Below, piece by piece: positions 17,085-24,652 of a stretch of DNA of 32,143 nucleotides. Location of the stretch: the NCBI GenBank assembly GCA_008016945.1, contig SSGN01000068.1, forward strand, positions 1-32,143. The letters run 5' to 3'. Numbering within the stretch: position 1 is the first letter of the stretch; each line of letters starts with the position of its first letter. Made by a program: the position numbers and the translations under genes. The stretch is from Flavobacteriales bacterium. Lineage in GTDB: Bacteria; Bacteroidota; Bacteroidia; Flavobacteriales; PHOS-HE28. The notes below the pieces were generated by a model, which did not search any database, was not told the DNA's origin, and saw only the letters and a list, made by a program, of their open reading frames with translations.

Positions 17085-17728
17085 TTGATGGTCGCCTTAC
17101 CTGACCGGTGGCGTTGGTTCAGCCCGTTGATCAGGTCCTCACTGATGTCGAGCCCTTTATTGCCCACCCAGATCTGTCCTCCGTTCTGTACGCTGAAGAT
17201 GTAGTCGTAGCCGGCGGTGCGATTGTAGACCTCCAGGTAATCACGGAGTTCTTTGGTGATCTCGGTGAGCATTTCGGCTTCGAGCTTCGCGAGTTGTTCT
17301 TCACTGCTGGCCTGCTGGCTCTGGATCTTGGCCATGAGCTGTTGCAGTTCCTGTTCATCCTTGGCCACCTCGGCCTGGGTGCTGTACGTATGGTCCTTGC
17401 GCATCAATTCATCATAGCGCGCCTGGGCCTTGCTCATCTCGCTCTTCAGGCTGTTCTCCAGCCGCTGCCCTTCGCTGCGGAAGCGCTTATCCTTTTCGGC
17501 GATCAGCTCATACTTCGCCTGCACGCTGTCCATCTGGAAGTATGCGATCCGGGCATCCTTCAAGCCACTGGTGTCGCGGTTTGCGATGGGCGCAACGGGC
17601 AGCTCTTGCGGAACGGGCTCGGATGTCGCTCCGGTCGTAACGGCGGGCTGGCGCATCAGGCTCCAGCCGAGCACGGCGGAGAGCACGACGTTCCAAAGGA
17701 TGAGAAGCAAGGTGGTGTTCTTGGGCAT
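17081..17728 (-). CDS. ompH: OmpH/Skp-family periplasmic chaperone
   Basis: A 215-residue protein with an N-terminal membrane or signal segment (NTTLLLILWNVVLSAVLGWSL). A Pro/Thr-rich linker follows, then the OmpH core: RIAYFQMDSVQAKYELI, a long coiled-coil arm rich in Glu/Lys/Gln (about residues 75-165), and the C-terminal strand-helix part GYDYIFSVQNGGQIWVGNKGLDISEDLINGLN. Skp/OmpH trimers hold unfolded outer-membrane proteins in the periplasm. The hydrophobic N-terminus has no obvious cleavage site, so it may stay anchored. It is the first gene of the OmpH-DUF4924-OstA-like operon. A TACCTTTG element and a hairpin lie just upstream. Confidence 0.9.
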   Translation of the reverse strand: MPKNTTLLLILWNVVLSAVLGWSLMRQPAVTTGATSEPVPQELPVAPIANRDTSGLKDARIAYFQMDSVQAKYELIAEKDKRFRSEGQRLENSLKSEMSKAQARYDELMRKDHTYSTQAEVAKDEQELQQLMAKIQSQQASSEEQLAKLEAEMLTEITKELRDYLEVYNRTAGYDYIFSVQNGGQIWVGNKGLDISEDLINGLNQRHRSGKATIK

Positions 17729-17740
17729 GGGAGTGATAAC

Positions 17741-17769
17741 GAACGCCCCTTCACATGGAAGGGGCGTTC
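17741..17769 (-). terminator. 11-bp perfect hairpin between the T9SS gene and ompH
   Basis: The arms gaacgcccctt (17741-17751) and aaggggcgttc (17759-17769) are perfectly complementary around a 7-base loop. The hairpin lies 28 bases after the stop of the 17797-19899 gene and 12 bases before the ompH start, so it can terminate the former. It has no clear T tract, as is common in this phylum. It abuts the putative ompH promoter. Confidence 0.65.
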
Positions 17770-17776
17770 AAAGGTA
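17769..17776 (-). promoter_or_regulatory. Putative -7 element of the ompH operon
   Basis: Minus-strand TACCTTTG is an exact match to the Bacteroidota TAnnTTTG element, 40 bases before the ompH start codon. It touches the terminator hairpin, so the transcription start would fall inside or beside that hairpin. Confidence 0.55.
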
Positions 17777-17796
17777 ACGGTGGGGTGGTGAAGTGA

Positions 17797-19899
17797 TCAG
17801 TCCAGCACCACCACGGTGGTTCGGGCATGGGTGTCCGGACGTTTCACCACCAGCTGGTAGGTCCCGGCCCCCACATCGTCCAGGCGGATGGTCACCGGGC
17901 TAAGGTTCACCACGCATGCTTCTTCGTGAACCAGGCGGCCACGGGCGTCCAGTACCTGCACCACGCAGGGGCCTGGATCCAGACCATCCAATTGGAGCGG
18001 ACCACGAGTGGGGTTGGGCCAGGTCCGGAGCACCGGCATCGTGGCTTCCCCGATGCCGACCACGAGGTTCACGTTCACGCAGGTGGTGTCGTTGTTGTTG
18101 TCCATGTCGCTGTTCCAACTGCTCCAGGCGCACAGGTCGCCCGTGGTGTTCGCCGATGGGGTCAACTGCTGCGGGAAGCTGAACAGGACTTGGGAGCCTG
18201 CGGCGATCGGGGCTCCCGTATAGTTGGCCGTGACCACGGGCTCTCCTTCGAACCGGTAGTTCACACTGAAGCCCGAAGCGGCGATATTGCCATGATTGGT
18301 GATCCATGTACGGATGGTGGTGGGTCCGGAGATGTTCTGTCCGGGTGCGGCACCGAAGAATCCGCTCACGCCGATGTCGCGGATCGGGGCTTCCGTCAGA
18401 TCCAACCCGATATGGAAGTCCACGTTCTCGCGATCGCGGTATTCGGCCCACGTCCCACCAAGTACCTCGTAGGTGTTCAGCGAGAAGGGCGCCACGATGT
18501 CCTGGGCGATGTTGATGTTCGCACCACCCATGTACCAGAGCACATACACACCGCCACTGGCGATGGTCAAGGGTGCGGTCAACGGGATGGTGAGGTTGCC
18601 AGCAACGGCCTGTTGCGGTGTCACGGCTACCGAATCGAGCAGCGTACCAGCGCTGCCATTCGGGCCATCATCATCGTACACCATCATGCTGAAGCCGCTG
18701 GGGCCCGTGTTGCTGGCGATGCGCACACGGGTGGCGCCGGCGTAGGCCGGGTAGTAGGGTGGTGCGAAGAATACACCCACACCGCCATCACCACCGTTCC
18801 AACCGAGTCCGGTCCCGTCATCCGTGCTGCCCGCATAGGTCAGCTGCAAGGTGGTCTGCGTCGTGTCCACCACCACCAGTTCCTGGACCTTGCTGTTGTT
18901 GGTGCTCACCAGTTCGTTGGCGATCCCGCTGATGGAGGTGGTGAGGGTGTGTGTGCCGGCCGTGGTGGGGACGAACTGGGCATTGAAATCGATGGGTGCA
19001 TTGTTGGTGGCCACTAGTTCGGCCACTTGGGCCGAAGCCGTCACCAGGGTCATGTTCGCTTGGTTGCGCACCGTGGCTTGCACCTCGATGTCGGTGAGGT
19101 CCACATTCCCGGAGTTGATGATGCCCGCCTCGAGGTTCAGGGGGGCGCCGTTCCGGGCGATGAAGCGCCCATGGCTGCCTGGGGCGGTGTTGTAATCCAC
19201 CATGGCATCCACGATGTCCAACTCCGTGGTATCCGGCCGGTAGTAGCGTATGGCGAAGTTGTTCGTCTGGTATTGGTCCACCGAATGTTGTAGGCCGATC
19301 GATCCGGCCACGCTTTCGATCCCGATCAATAGATCGTTGTTCTGGGTGGTGCCGGAGACCAGGAGATACTGCACCGTGATGGTGTTGTCCGTCTTGTTCA
19401 GGATCACCTGGAACGTGTTGCTGCCGGTGTAGCTCGGGGCAGTGGGGCTCCAGAACGGCACACCCACATACGAGATGATGGTCTGGTCATCGTCATCCAG
19501 GATGTAGCATCGGCCCGGGTTGCCGGTGCCGGAGAAGGTCAGGTCCGCCGTGTAGGCCGCGATGTAGTCGTTCATGCCACCGGCCATGGGGATGGTCGGG
19601 AACGGCGAAGCGATGTTGCCATTGGCGAAGGCGATGTAGCCGTTGCTCCCGATCCAAACGTTCTTCCTGGTGTACCAGTAGTACGCCTGACTGGTGGCCA
19701 TCACGAATGGACCGACCATGTTATCATCCGCCAGGCCCTGCACCTGCGTGCCCGTGGTGGTGATATCGATCCACGAGAACACCGGACCTCCGGGCTCGTT
19801 GCTGTCCTTCCAGGTATAGCCGTACATGTCGGGCCCACCCGAAGCAGCGAAGAGGTTGGCGGATAGGGAGAGTGCGATGAGGGTCAGGTGTCGCATCAT
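17797..19899 (-). CDS. Large T9SS-exported surface protein with CARDB-like domains
   Basis: A 700-residue protein starting with a signal peptide (MMRHLTLIALSLSANLFAAS). Residues about 30-230 form an aromatic and Gly-rich beta domain (YWYTRKNVWIGSNGYIAFAN). Two CARDB-like beta-sandwich modules follow: around residue 255 (LEAGIINSGNVDLTDIEV) and around 515-600 (TWITNHGNIAASGFSVNYRF). Such modules are typical of adhesive or structural surface proteins. The last ~80 residues, from PVLRTWPNPTRGPLQLDG, are a type A T9SS sorting domain ending GAGTYQLVVKR. No enzymatic motif is visible, and the function is unknown. The gene stands alone, followed by a hairpin terminator. Confidence 0.88.
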   Translation of the reverse strand: MMRHLTLIALSLSANLFAASGGPDMYGYTWKDSNEPGGPVFSWIDITTTGTQVQGLADDNMVGPFVMATSQAYYWYTRKNVWIGSNGYIAFANGNIASPFPTIPMAGGMNDYIAAYTADLTFSGTGNPGRCYILDDDDQTIISYVGVPFWSPTAPSYTGSNTFQVILNKTDNTITVQYLLVSGTTQNNDLLIGIESVAGSIGLQHSVDQYQTNNFAIRYYRPDTTELDIVDAMVDYNTAPGSHGRFIARNGAPLNLEAGIINSGNVDLTDIEVQATVRNQANMTLVTASAQVAELVATNNAPIDFNAQFVPTTAGTHTLTTSISGIANELVSTNNSKVQELVVVDTTQTTLQLTYAGSTDDGTGLGWNGGDGGVGVFFAPPYYPAYAGATRVRIASNTGPSGFSMMVYDDDGPNGSAGTLLDSVAVTPQQAVAGNLTIPLTAPLTIASGGVYVLWYMGGANINIAQDIVAPFSLNTYEVLGGTWAEYRDRENVDFHIGLDLTEAPIRDIGVSGFFGAAPGQNISGPTTIRTWITNHGNIAASGFSVNYRFEGEPVVTANYTGAPIAAGSQVLFSFPQQLTPSANTTGDLCAWSSWNSDMDNNNDTTCVNVNLVVGIGEATMPVLRTWPNPTRGPLQLDGLDPGPCVVQVLDARGRLVHEEACVVNLSPVTIRLDDVGAGTYQLVVKRPDTHARTTVVVLD

Positions 19900-20500
19900 G
19901 GGCTTGGGGGAGATTGGGGACGTGTTGGGGTTTCGTGGAACGATGCACCTCGTTGTGAGCAGAGGTCATCACAGCGTACGGTTCTTCAGTTTCACATCAT
20001 GGTGGAACAGGGGGCGAATGGGGCGTAGGATGGAGGCCGAACTGGATCCAATATAGTGATCCGGGGCGAGCAAAGCCTGATGTGCTGCCGGGGGCCGGGT
20101 CTCGATCCCGCGTCCAAAGGGGGAGGTGTCAATGGCCGCAAGCTTGGCGGGCATCGATCCATTGCCCCCGCTGCCACATGAGCGGCTCAGGCCGTGGCGC
20201 GGAGGACCGGGGAGAAGATGAATACTCGCCCAGGCTGCTGTTCCGGCCTATGCAGTGGAAGGCATGATGCCGATCGGACATTCAATGGCGGCCTTTGATG
20301 CGCGCCTGTTTTTTCATGGGCCGGAACGAGGGGCCTGTTATTTCATTTCGCATGAAGGCGTAGGCCAGAGATGCGGAGGGATCGTTCCGCATGACGATAC
20401 GGCGGGGTCGCCGCATAGCCGGTGCTACGGAACGATCACGACGGAGAAGTCGTGCGAAAAAGACCGAGTGGATCGGCCTACTCCTTCGTGCGAATGGGTA
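19900..20500. other. 601-base non-coding stretch with dispersed repeat copy B
   Basis: This stretch lies between the start of the T9SS gene and the end of the LytTR regulator gene. Open frames in it are short, overlap one another and show no recognisable protein. Repeat copy B occupies its right-hand end (20345-20505). The first ~100 bases must hold the promoter of the T9SS gene, but I could not identify a TAnnTTTG-like element there. Between about 20000 and 20340 I see nothing I can name. Confidence 0.5.
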
Positions 20501-20505
20501 TCATA
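20345..20505 (-). repeat. Dispersed repeat, copy B, with nested inverted repeats
   Basis: This is the partner of 1624-1775. The outer arms 20347-20366 and 20475-20494 pair at 18 of 20 positions. The inner arms 20380-20389 (gatcgttccg) and 20428-20437 are perfect. Smaller perfect stems sit at 20400-20413 (cggcg/cgccg) and 20437-20454 (cacgac/gtcgtg). The copy reaches the stop codon of the LytTR gene (20501-20503), so the repeat boundary and the stop nearly coincide. No open frame or transposase is associated, so it resembles a non-autonomous palindromic element (REP- or MITE-like). Confidence 0.6.
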
Positions 20506-21229
20506 GGCTCAGCAGGTCCTTGAACCGTGCGGCCTGTCGGCGGGAGACCTCGATGGCTTCCGGCTCGCCATTGCGGTCGAGGCTCTTGAGCTTCACCATG
20601 AGACCACCATTGAACCAAGGCTCGATCTTGTCCACCCAGCGCAGGTTGATGATGTGCTTGCGGCTGGCACGGAAGTAGACGAGTGGATCCAACTTCTCCT
20701 CCAGCTTGTTGAGTGAACGCAGAACAAGCGGCTTCTGATCGTCGAACCGCACCCGCACATAGTTCCCTTCGCTCTCGAAATAGCGGACATCCTTCAAGGT
20801 CACGAACCAGCACTTCTCCCCATCGCGCAGGAAGATCTGGTCACCCTCGCGTAACACTTCGCGTTGTGGTGCATCCTGTTCGTGCTGCGCATGCAGTTTG
20901 CCCAACGCCGCAGCCAGTCGATCCGGGTCGATCGGCTTCACCACGTAGTCCAGCGCGTTCACCTGAAAGGCGCGCAGGGCATGTTCGTCGTAAGCGGTCA
21001 CGAAGATCACCTGGGGTGCGGGGTCCAGTGCTGCGAGCAACTCGAATCCATCGCGTCCCGGCATGTTGATGTCCAGAAAGATCAGGTCCGGGCGTTTCTC
21101 GGCCACCATGGCCTCGGCTTCGTCCGCGTTCGCGGCTTCGCCAACGACCTCGATGTGATCATGCCGCTCCAACAGGCTGGCGAGTTCTTTCCGGGCGAGC
21201 CGTTCGTCATCGATGATCAGTGCTTTCAT
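20501..21229 (-). CDS. LytTR-family response regulator
   Basis: A 242-residue two-component regulator. The receiver domain (residues 1-120) has the acidic pocket D7/D8, the phosphoacceptor D53 in FLDINMPG, the switch Thr in FVTAYDEHA, and the Lys in YVVKPID. The C-terminal LytTR DNA-binding domain (about 140-240) shows WFVTLKDVRYFESEGNYVRV, then FRASRKHIINLRWVDKIEPW and a basic end. The start overlaps the stop of the histidine kinase gene by 4 bases, so the two form one coupled unit. The target genes are not evident. The 3' end runs directly into the dispersed repeat. Confidence 0.95.
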   Translation of the reverse strand: MKALIIDDERLARKELASLLERHDHIEVVGEAANADEAEAMVAEKRPDLIFLDINMPGRDGFELLAALDPAPQVIFVTAYDEHALRAFQVNALDYVVKPIDPDRLAAALGKLHAQHEQDAPQREVLREGDQIFLRDGEKCWFVTLKDVRYFESEGNYVRVRFDDQKPLVLRSLNKLEEKLDPLVYFRASRKHIINLRWVDKIEPWFNGGLMVKLKSLDRNGEPEAIEVSRRQAARFKDLLSL

Positions 21230-22338
21230 GGAGTGCGGTGGTGATGTGGTAAGGTACGGGTCGGTTCGTGTTCGGCGGTCAAGGGTATGTCAACGCGACT
21301 TTCGACCATGCCATCAGCGTTCAGGATCTCCAGGTGCGCGCGACCGGTGTAGATCATGGCCAGCCGTTTGCGTGTGTTCTGAAGGCCGATGCCGGTACCT
21401 TTCACGTTGCCGGGGGTGTAGTGCCCGGTGTTGCGCACCGTCAATCGCAAGCCATCGTCCGTGCGCTGGGCCTTCACCAGCAGATCGCCACCATCCACCA
21501 GCGGCGCGATGCCATGGCGTACGGCGTTCTCCACGAGGGTTTGAAGCAGCATCGGAGGTACAGGTACACGTTCGAGTTCGGGTGGCACGTCGAACGAATA
21601 ACGCAACCGATGCTCGAAGCGCATGTGCTCCAGTTCCAGATAGGCCTTGACGATATCGATCTCTTCCCCCAATGGCACCACTTCGCGGCGTACCGTGGCC
21701 ATGGCATTGCGCAGGATGGCGCTCAGTTGGGTGATGGCACGTTTCGCCTTGTCCGGGTCCTCGTCCACCAGCGCGCGTATCCCATTGAGGGCATTGAACA
21801 TGAAATGCGGGTTCATTTGCGCCCGCAGCGTGTTCAGTTGATTGTCGCGATCGGCGGTCTGCAGGCGCAGGTTCCGGATCTCTTCGCGCCGACTGCGGAT
21901 GAAGTACACGTACGCGAAGTACCCCAGTGACCAGATGAACAGCAGTACGGTCCAGTTGATCGTGTTCAACAGGATCGCGAGCGGATCGGCCACAAGCAAC
22001 GGGGCGTACGAGGGGAAGAACAGGTCGTGCGTCACGGCCATCAGCAGGAAGGCAGCCATGCTCAACAAAAGGGCCACCAGTGAAAGCCTTGGTAGCACAA
22101 ATCCGATGTCCCGCTCCAGCCATCGGTTGCGGATGATCACGCTCCGGAACCAGTGGCTGATGCCGATACCGATGAGGTAGAACAGGCCCAGCACCTTCAG
22201 CTGGTCGGTGGTCAGTTCGCGGTCCTGGTAGATCGGAAGGCTGATCACCGTGACCAACAAGCCCCAGGCCAACACCTGGGTGATCCAGTACGTGGTACGG
22301 GCCTTCGGCGCGAAGTGGAGTCGGTCGCGTATGGGCAT
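21226..22338 (-). CDS. LytS/YehU-type sensor histidine kinase
   Basis: A 370-residue membrane kinase. Four hydrophobic segments fill residues ~15-150 (VLAWGLLVTVISLPIY, VLGLFYLIGIGISHWF, LSLVALLLSMAAFLLMAV, WTVLLFIWSLGYFAYVYFI). A short coiled coil follows, then the His_kinase domain with phosphoacceptor H178 in QMNPHFMFNALNGIRALV. The ATP-binding part follows with the N box VENAVRHGI and the G box GTGIGLQNTRKRL. No separate sensor domain is present, so the signal is probably read by the membrane segments. It is the first gene of the kinase-regulator pair and is divergent from the ACP phosphodiesterase gene. Confidence 0.95.
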   Translation of the reverse strand: MPIRDRLHFAPKARTTYWITQVLAWGLLVTVISLPIYQDRELTTDQLKVLGLFYLIGIGISHWFRSVIIRNRWLERDIGFVLPRLSLVALLLSMAAFLLMAVTHDLFFPSYAPLLVADPLAILLNTINWTVLLFIWSLGYFAYVYFIRSRREEIRNLRLQTADRDNQLNTLRAQMNPHFMFNALNGIRALVDEDPDKAKRAITQLSAILRNAMATVRREVVPLGEEIDIVKAYLELEHMRFEHRLRYSFDVPPELERVPVPPMLLQTLVENAVRHGIAPLVDGGDLLVKAQRTDDGLRLTVRNTGHYTPGNVKGTGIGLQNTRKRLAMIYTGRAHLEILNADGMVESRVDIPLTAEHEPTRTLPHHHRTP

Positions 22339-22353
22339 GTTGATCCGTGTCGG

Positions 22354-22361
22354 CTAAATTA
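22354..22361 (-). promoter_or_regulatory. Putative -7 element of the LytS-LytTR operon
   Basis: Minus-strand TAATTTAG matches TAnnTTTG at all but one fixed position and lies 15 bases before the kinase start codon. It faces away from the plus-strand TACCTTCG at 22433-22440, so the two divergent operons have separate promoters. Confidence 0.45.
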
Positions 22362-22432
22362 TCCGGGGCGATCCACCGCGCGGCAGGGATCACATGAACG
22401 GTGAAAGCATGTGGCCATCGGGCCAAGGGGCC

Positions 22433-22440
22433 TACCTTCG
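22433..22440 (+). promoter_or_regulatory. Putative -7 element of the ACP phosphodiesterase-mltF operon
   Basis: TACCTTCG sits only 8 bases before the ATG at 22449. If transcription starts a few bases after the element, as for TAnnTTTG promoters, the mRNA would be leaderless or nearly so. Confidence 0.5.
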
Positions 22441-22448
22441 CGCACCGC

Positions 22449-23024
22449 ATGAATTTCCTTGGTCATCTGTACCTCTCCGGGGGCGATCCCGATGTGATCG
22501 TGGGCAATTTCATGGGCGATGCCGTGAAGGGACGTGACCTCTCACGGTTCGGGGCGGGGATGGAGCGCGGCCTCAGACTTCACCGTGCCATCGATTCGTT
22601 CACCGATACGCACCCGTTGGTGTTGAAAGGGAAGGAGCGGCTCCACACCTATGCCGGCCGCTATGCCGGGGTGGTGATGGACTTGTTCTACGATCACGTG
22701 CTCGCCCGTAATTGGAGCGAGTACCACGGCGAGCCACTGCACAGCTTCGCTCAGCGGATGTACGGGTTGCTGGGATCCCGTGAGCAGGACATGCCGGCGC
22801 GCACACGCGACATGCTACCCTACATGGTACGTCACGATTGGCTCACCTCCTACGTTTCCCTGGCGGGCATTGGACGTGCGCTCGCCGGCCTTTCGACCCG
22901 GGTTCCCGAAGGCGAGGTCATGCGTGGTGCGGAACAAGTGCTGGATCGCTACCTGGCGGAGTATACCATGGAGTTCAAACACTTCCTGCCCGAGGTGGAA
23001 GCGCATACCCAAGCCTACCGATGA
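22449..23024 (+). CDS. ACP phosphodiesterase-like protein (AcpH/DUF479 family)
   Basis: A 191-residue protein of the AcpH family. Members remove the phosphopantetheine arm from acyl carrier protein in E. coli. Whether Bacteroidota members do the same is uncertain. The family pattern is complete: NFLGHLYLS (H6), VGNFMGDAVKG (D24), GLRLHRAIDSFTDTHP, VVMDLFYDHVLARNW and the C-terminal EFKHFLPEVEAH. The His/Asp residues probably bind a metal ion. The ATG at 22449 matches the family start exactly, and an upstream in-frame extension is ignored. The stop overlaps the mltF start by ATGA (23021-23024), so the two genes are coupled. Confidence 0.88.
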   Translation: MNFLGHLYLSGGDPDVIVGNFMGDAVKGRDLSRFGAGMERGLRLHRAIDSFTDTHPLVLKGKERLHTYAGRYAGVVMDLFYDHVLARNWSEYHGEPLHSFAQRMYGLLGSREQDMPARTRDMLPYMVRHDWLTSYVSLAGIGRALAGLSTRVPEGEVMRGAEQVLDRYLAEYTMEFKHFLPEVEAHTQAYR

Positions 23025-24505
23025 CCGTTCGCCAACGCACCGGTCTCTGGGTCCTGCTCGCCGCCGTGGCGCTGGCACTCGCGTTCTCGTGGTATTTCCG
23101 TGAACGCCCCGCAACCTCCACCCGGTATGTGCCCTGGGGGCGATCCAAGGTCGTTCGTGACCTCGACCTCATCCGGGCCGATACCCTGCGTGTCCTGGTG
23201 CTGCAGGATCCGCTGGTCTGGGAGGAGCGCCCTGGTGCGGTGAGCGGTTTCGAGTTCGAGGTGCTCGAACGATTCGCAAGACACATCGGCATTCCGATCG
23301 AAGCCGTGGTGGTCGATCACCGCGACTCCATGTACAGCGCGCTGCAGCAGGGCTTGGGCGATGTGATCGCCGCCCAGTATGCACCTGCGCCCTGGGAGCG
23401 CCACTGGTTCGGCACCACCAAGCCGGTGATGGTGGTGCGCCCCATGGTAGCGCAGGTGCGCGCCGAAGCGAACACCGTGCGCGACGCGATGGACGGTACG
23501 GTGCATATCAGCGCCTGGTCTCCCTTCAGGGATGGGCCGGGTGTCCGGCCGGTACTGAACGGCTTGAAGGAGGAAACGGCAACACCGGACGCATTGTTGA
23601 TGGATGTGGTCATCGGTAGGGTGCGCGCATGTGTGGTCACCGATGCCACTGCGGCCCATGAAGGCACGCGCTTGTCGGCGCTGGAGTTCATCCCGCTGAA
23701 AGGGAAGGAGCGATCCATCGTGTTCGCGGTACGTAACGATTCACCACGACTCAAGCAGGCCCTTGATGCCTGGCTATCCGATCCTGTGGAAGAACGCTTC
23801 CGTACGGCATTGCTCGATGGGTATCTCGATCGAAGGTCCAAGCCCGGGGCTTTGCGTAGGCGCTCCATGCCGATCGCCTCGGATAGCATCTCGCCCTACG
23901 ACCAGGAGTTCCGGAAGAATGGGCAAGGGTTCGGGTGGAAGTGGCAGCTCCTCGCCGCCATGGCTTGGAAGGAGTCGCGGTTCGACAGCACCGCCGTGTC
24001 CACCAAGGGCGCACAGGGCATCATGCAGTTCATGCCGAACACGGCTGCCCGATACGGCTTGGATACCGCCATGGCGGTGGGGGACCACATCCGTGCAGCC
24101 AAACGCTACATCACCCGGCTGGATACGCTGTGGATGCGTGCTGTGCCGGATCGGGAACAACGCTTGCGATTCGTGCTCGCCTCATACAACGCAGGGGTGG
24201 GCCACATCATCGATGCACAGCGTCTGGCGGAAAGGTCGGGCCTCGACCCCAAGCGGTGGGAGAACCATGTGGAACGTGCCGTGTTGCTGCTGGCCAAGCC
24301 ACAGTATTACACCCGCCCCGAGATGAAGAACGGCTATTGCAAGGGCAGTCAGGTGTTCCATTATGTAAGGGACATCGTCTCGTTGTATGAACAGCTGACG
24401 GGAATGGCAAGGTCGGGTGCACAAGCCTCGTCACGGCCGAAGGGGACAGGTGAGGATGAGGTTGCCACACCGGTGCACCCTCAACCCGCGGACGAGTTGC
24501 CCTAA
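23021..24505 (+). CDS. mltF: MltF-type membrane-bound lytic murein transglycosylase
   Basis: A 494-residue protein. An N-terminal membrane segment (GLWVLLAAVALALAFSWYF) is followed by a periplasmic solute-binding-like domain (about residues 55-290, with LRVLVLQDPLVWEE and GFEFEVLERFARHIGI). A C-terminal SLT lysozyme-like domain starts near residue 305. The catalytic Glu is E318 in AMAWKESRFD, followed by TKGAQGIMQFMPNTAARYG and later FVLASYNAGVGHI. This is the MltF arrangement: cleavage of the glycan strands of peptidoglycan, with the binding domain regulating activity. The last ~35 residues are a low-complexity tail. The start overlaps the upstream stop by 4 bases. Confidence 0.93.
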   Translation: MTVRQRTGLWVLLAAVALALAFSWYFRERPATSTRYVPWGRSKVVRDLDLIRADTLRVLVLQDPLVWEERPGAVSGFEFEVLERFARHIGIPIEAVVVDHRDSMYSALQQGLGDVIAAQYAPAPWERHWFGTTKPVMVVRPMVAQVRAEANTVRDAMDGTVHISAWSPFRDGPGVRPVLNGLKEETATPDALLMDVVIGRVRACVVTDATAAHEGTRLSALEFIPLKGKERSIVFAVRNDSPRLKQALDAWLSDPVEERFRTALLDGYLDRRSKPGALRRRSMPIASDSISPYDQEFRKNGQGFGWKWQLLAAMAWKESRFDSTAVSTKGAQGIMQFMPNTAARYGLDTAMAVGDHIRAAKRYITRLDTLWMRAVPDREQRLRFVLASYNAGVGHIIDAQRLAERSGLDPKRWENHVERAVLLLAKPQYYTRPEMKNGYCKGSQVFHYVRDIVSLYEQLTGMARSGAQASSRPKGTGEDEVATPVHPQPADELP

Positions 24506-24565
24506 GCGTCTTTGCTTTCCATGGGTCGGACACCATGTCGCTGGGTGGCATACCCGGTGGGCGCC

Positions 24566-24573
24566 TACCTTGT
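24566..24573 (+). promoter_or_regulatory. Weak -7-like element before the deiminase gene
   Basis: TACCTTGT resembles TAnnTTTG with two deviations, and an in-frame ATG (24578) follows four bases later. The same short spacing occurs at 22433 and 29615. It may drive the deiminase gene, whose true start is unclear. Confidence 0.25.
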
Positions 24574-24652
24574 TGCCATGTTTCGATCGATCAGAGGTGG
24601 ATGCGGTCCTGCTGGGTGCAACACCTTATCGTGGATGTTCGGCGCATGTGCC

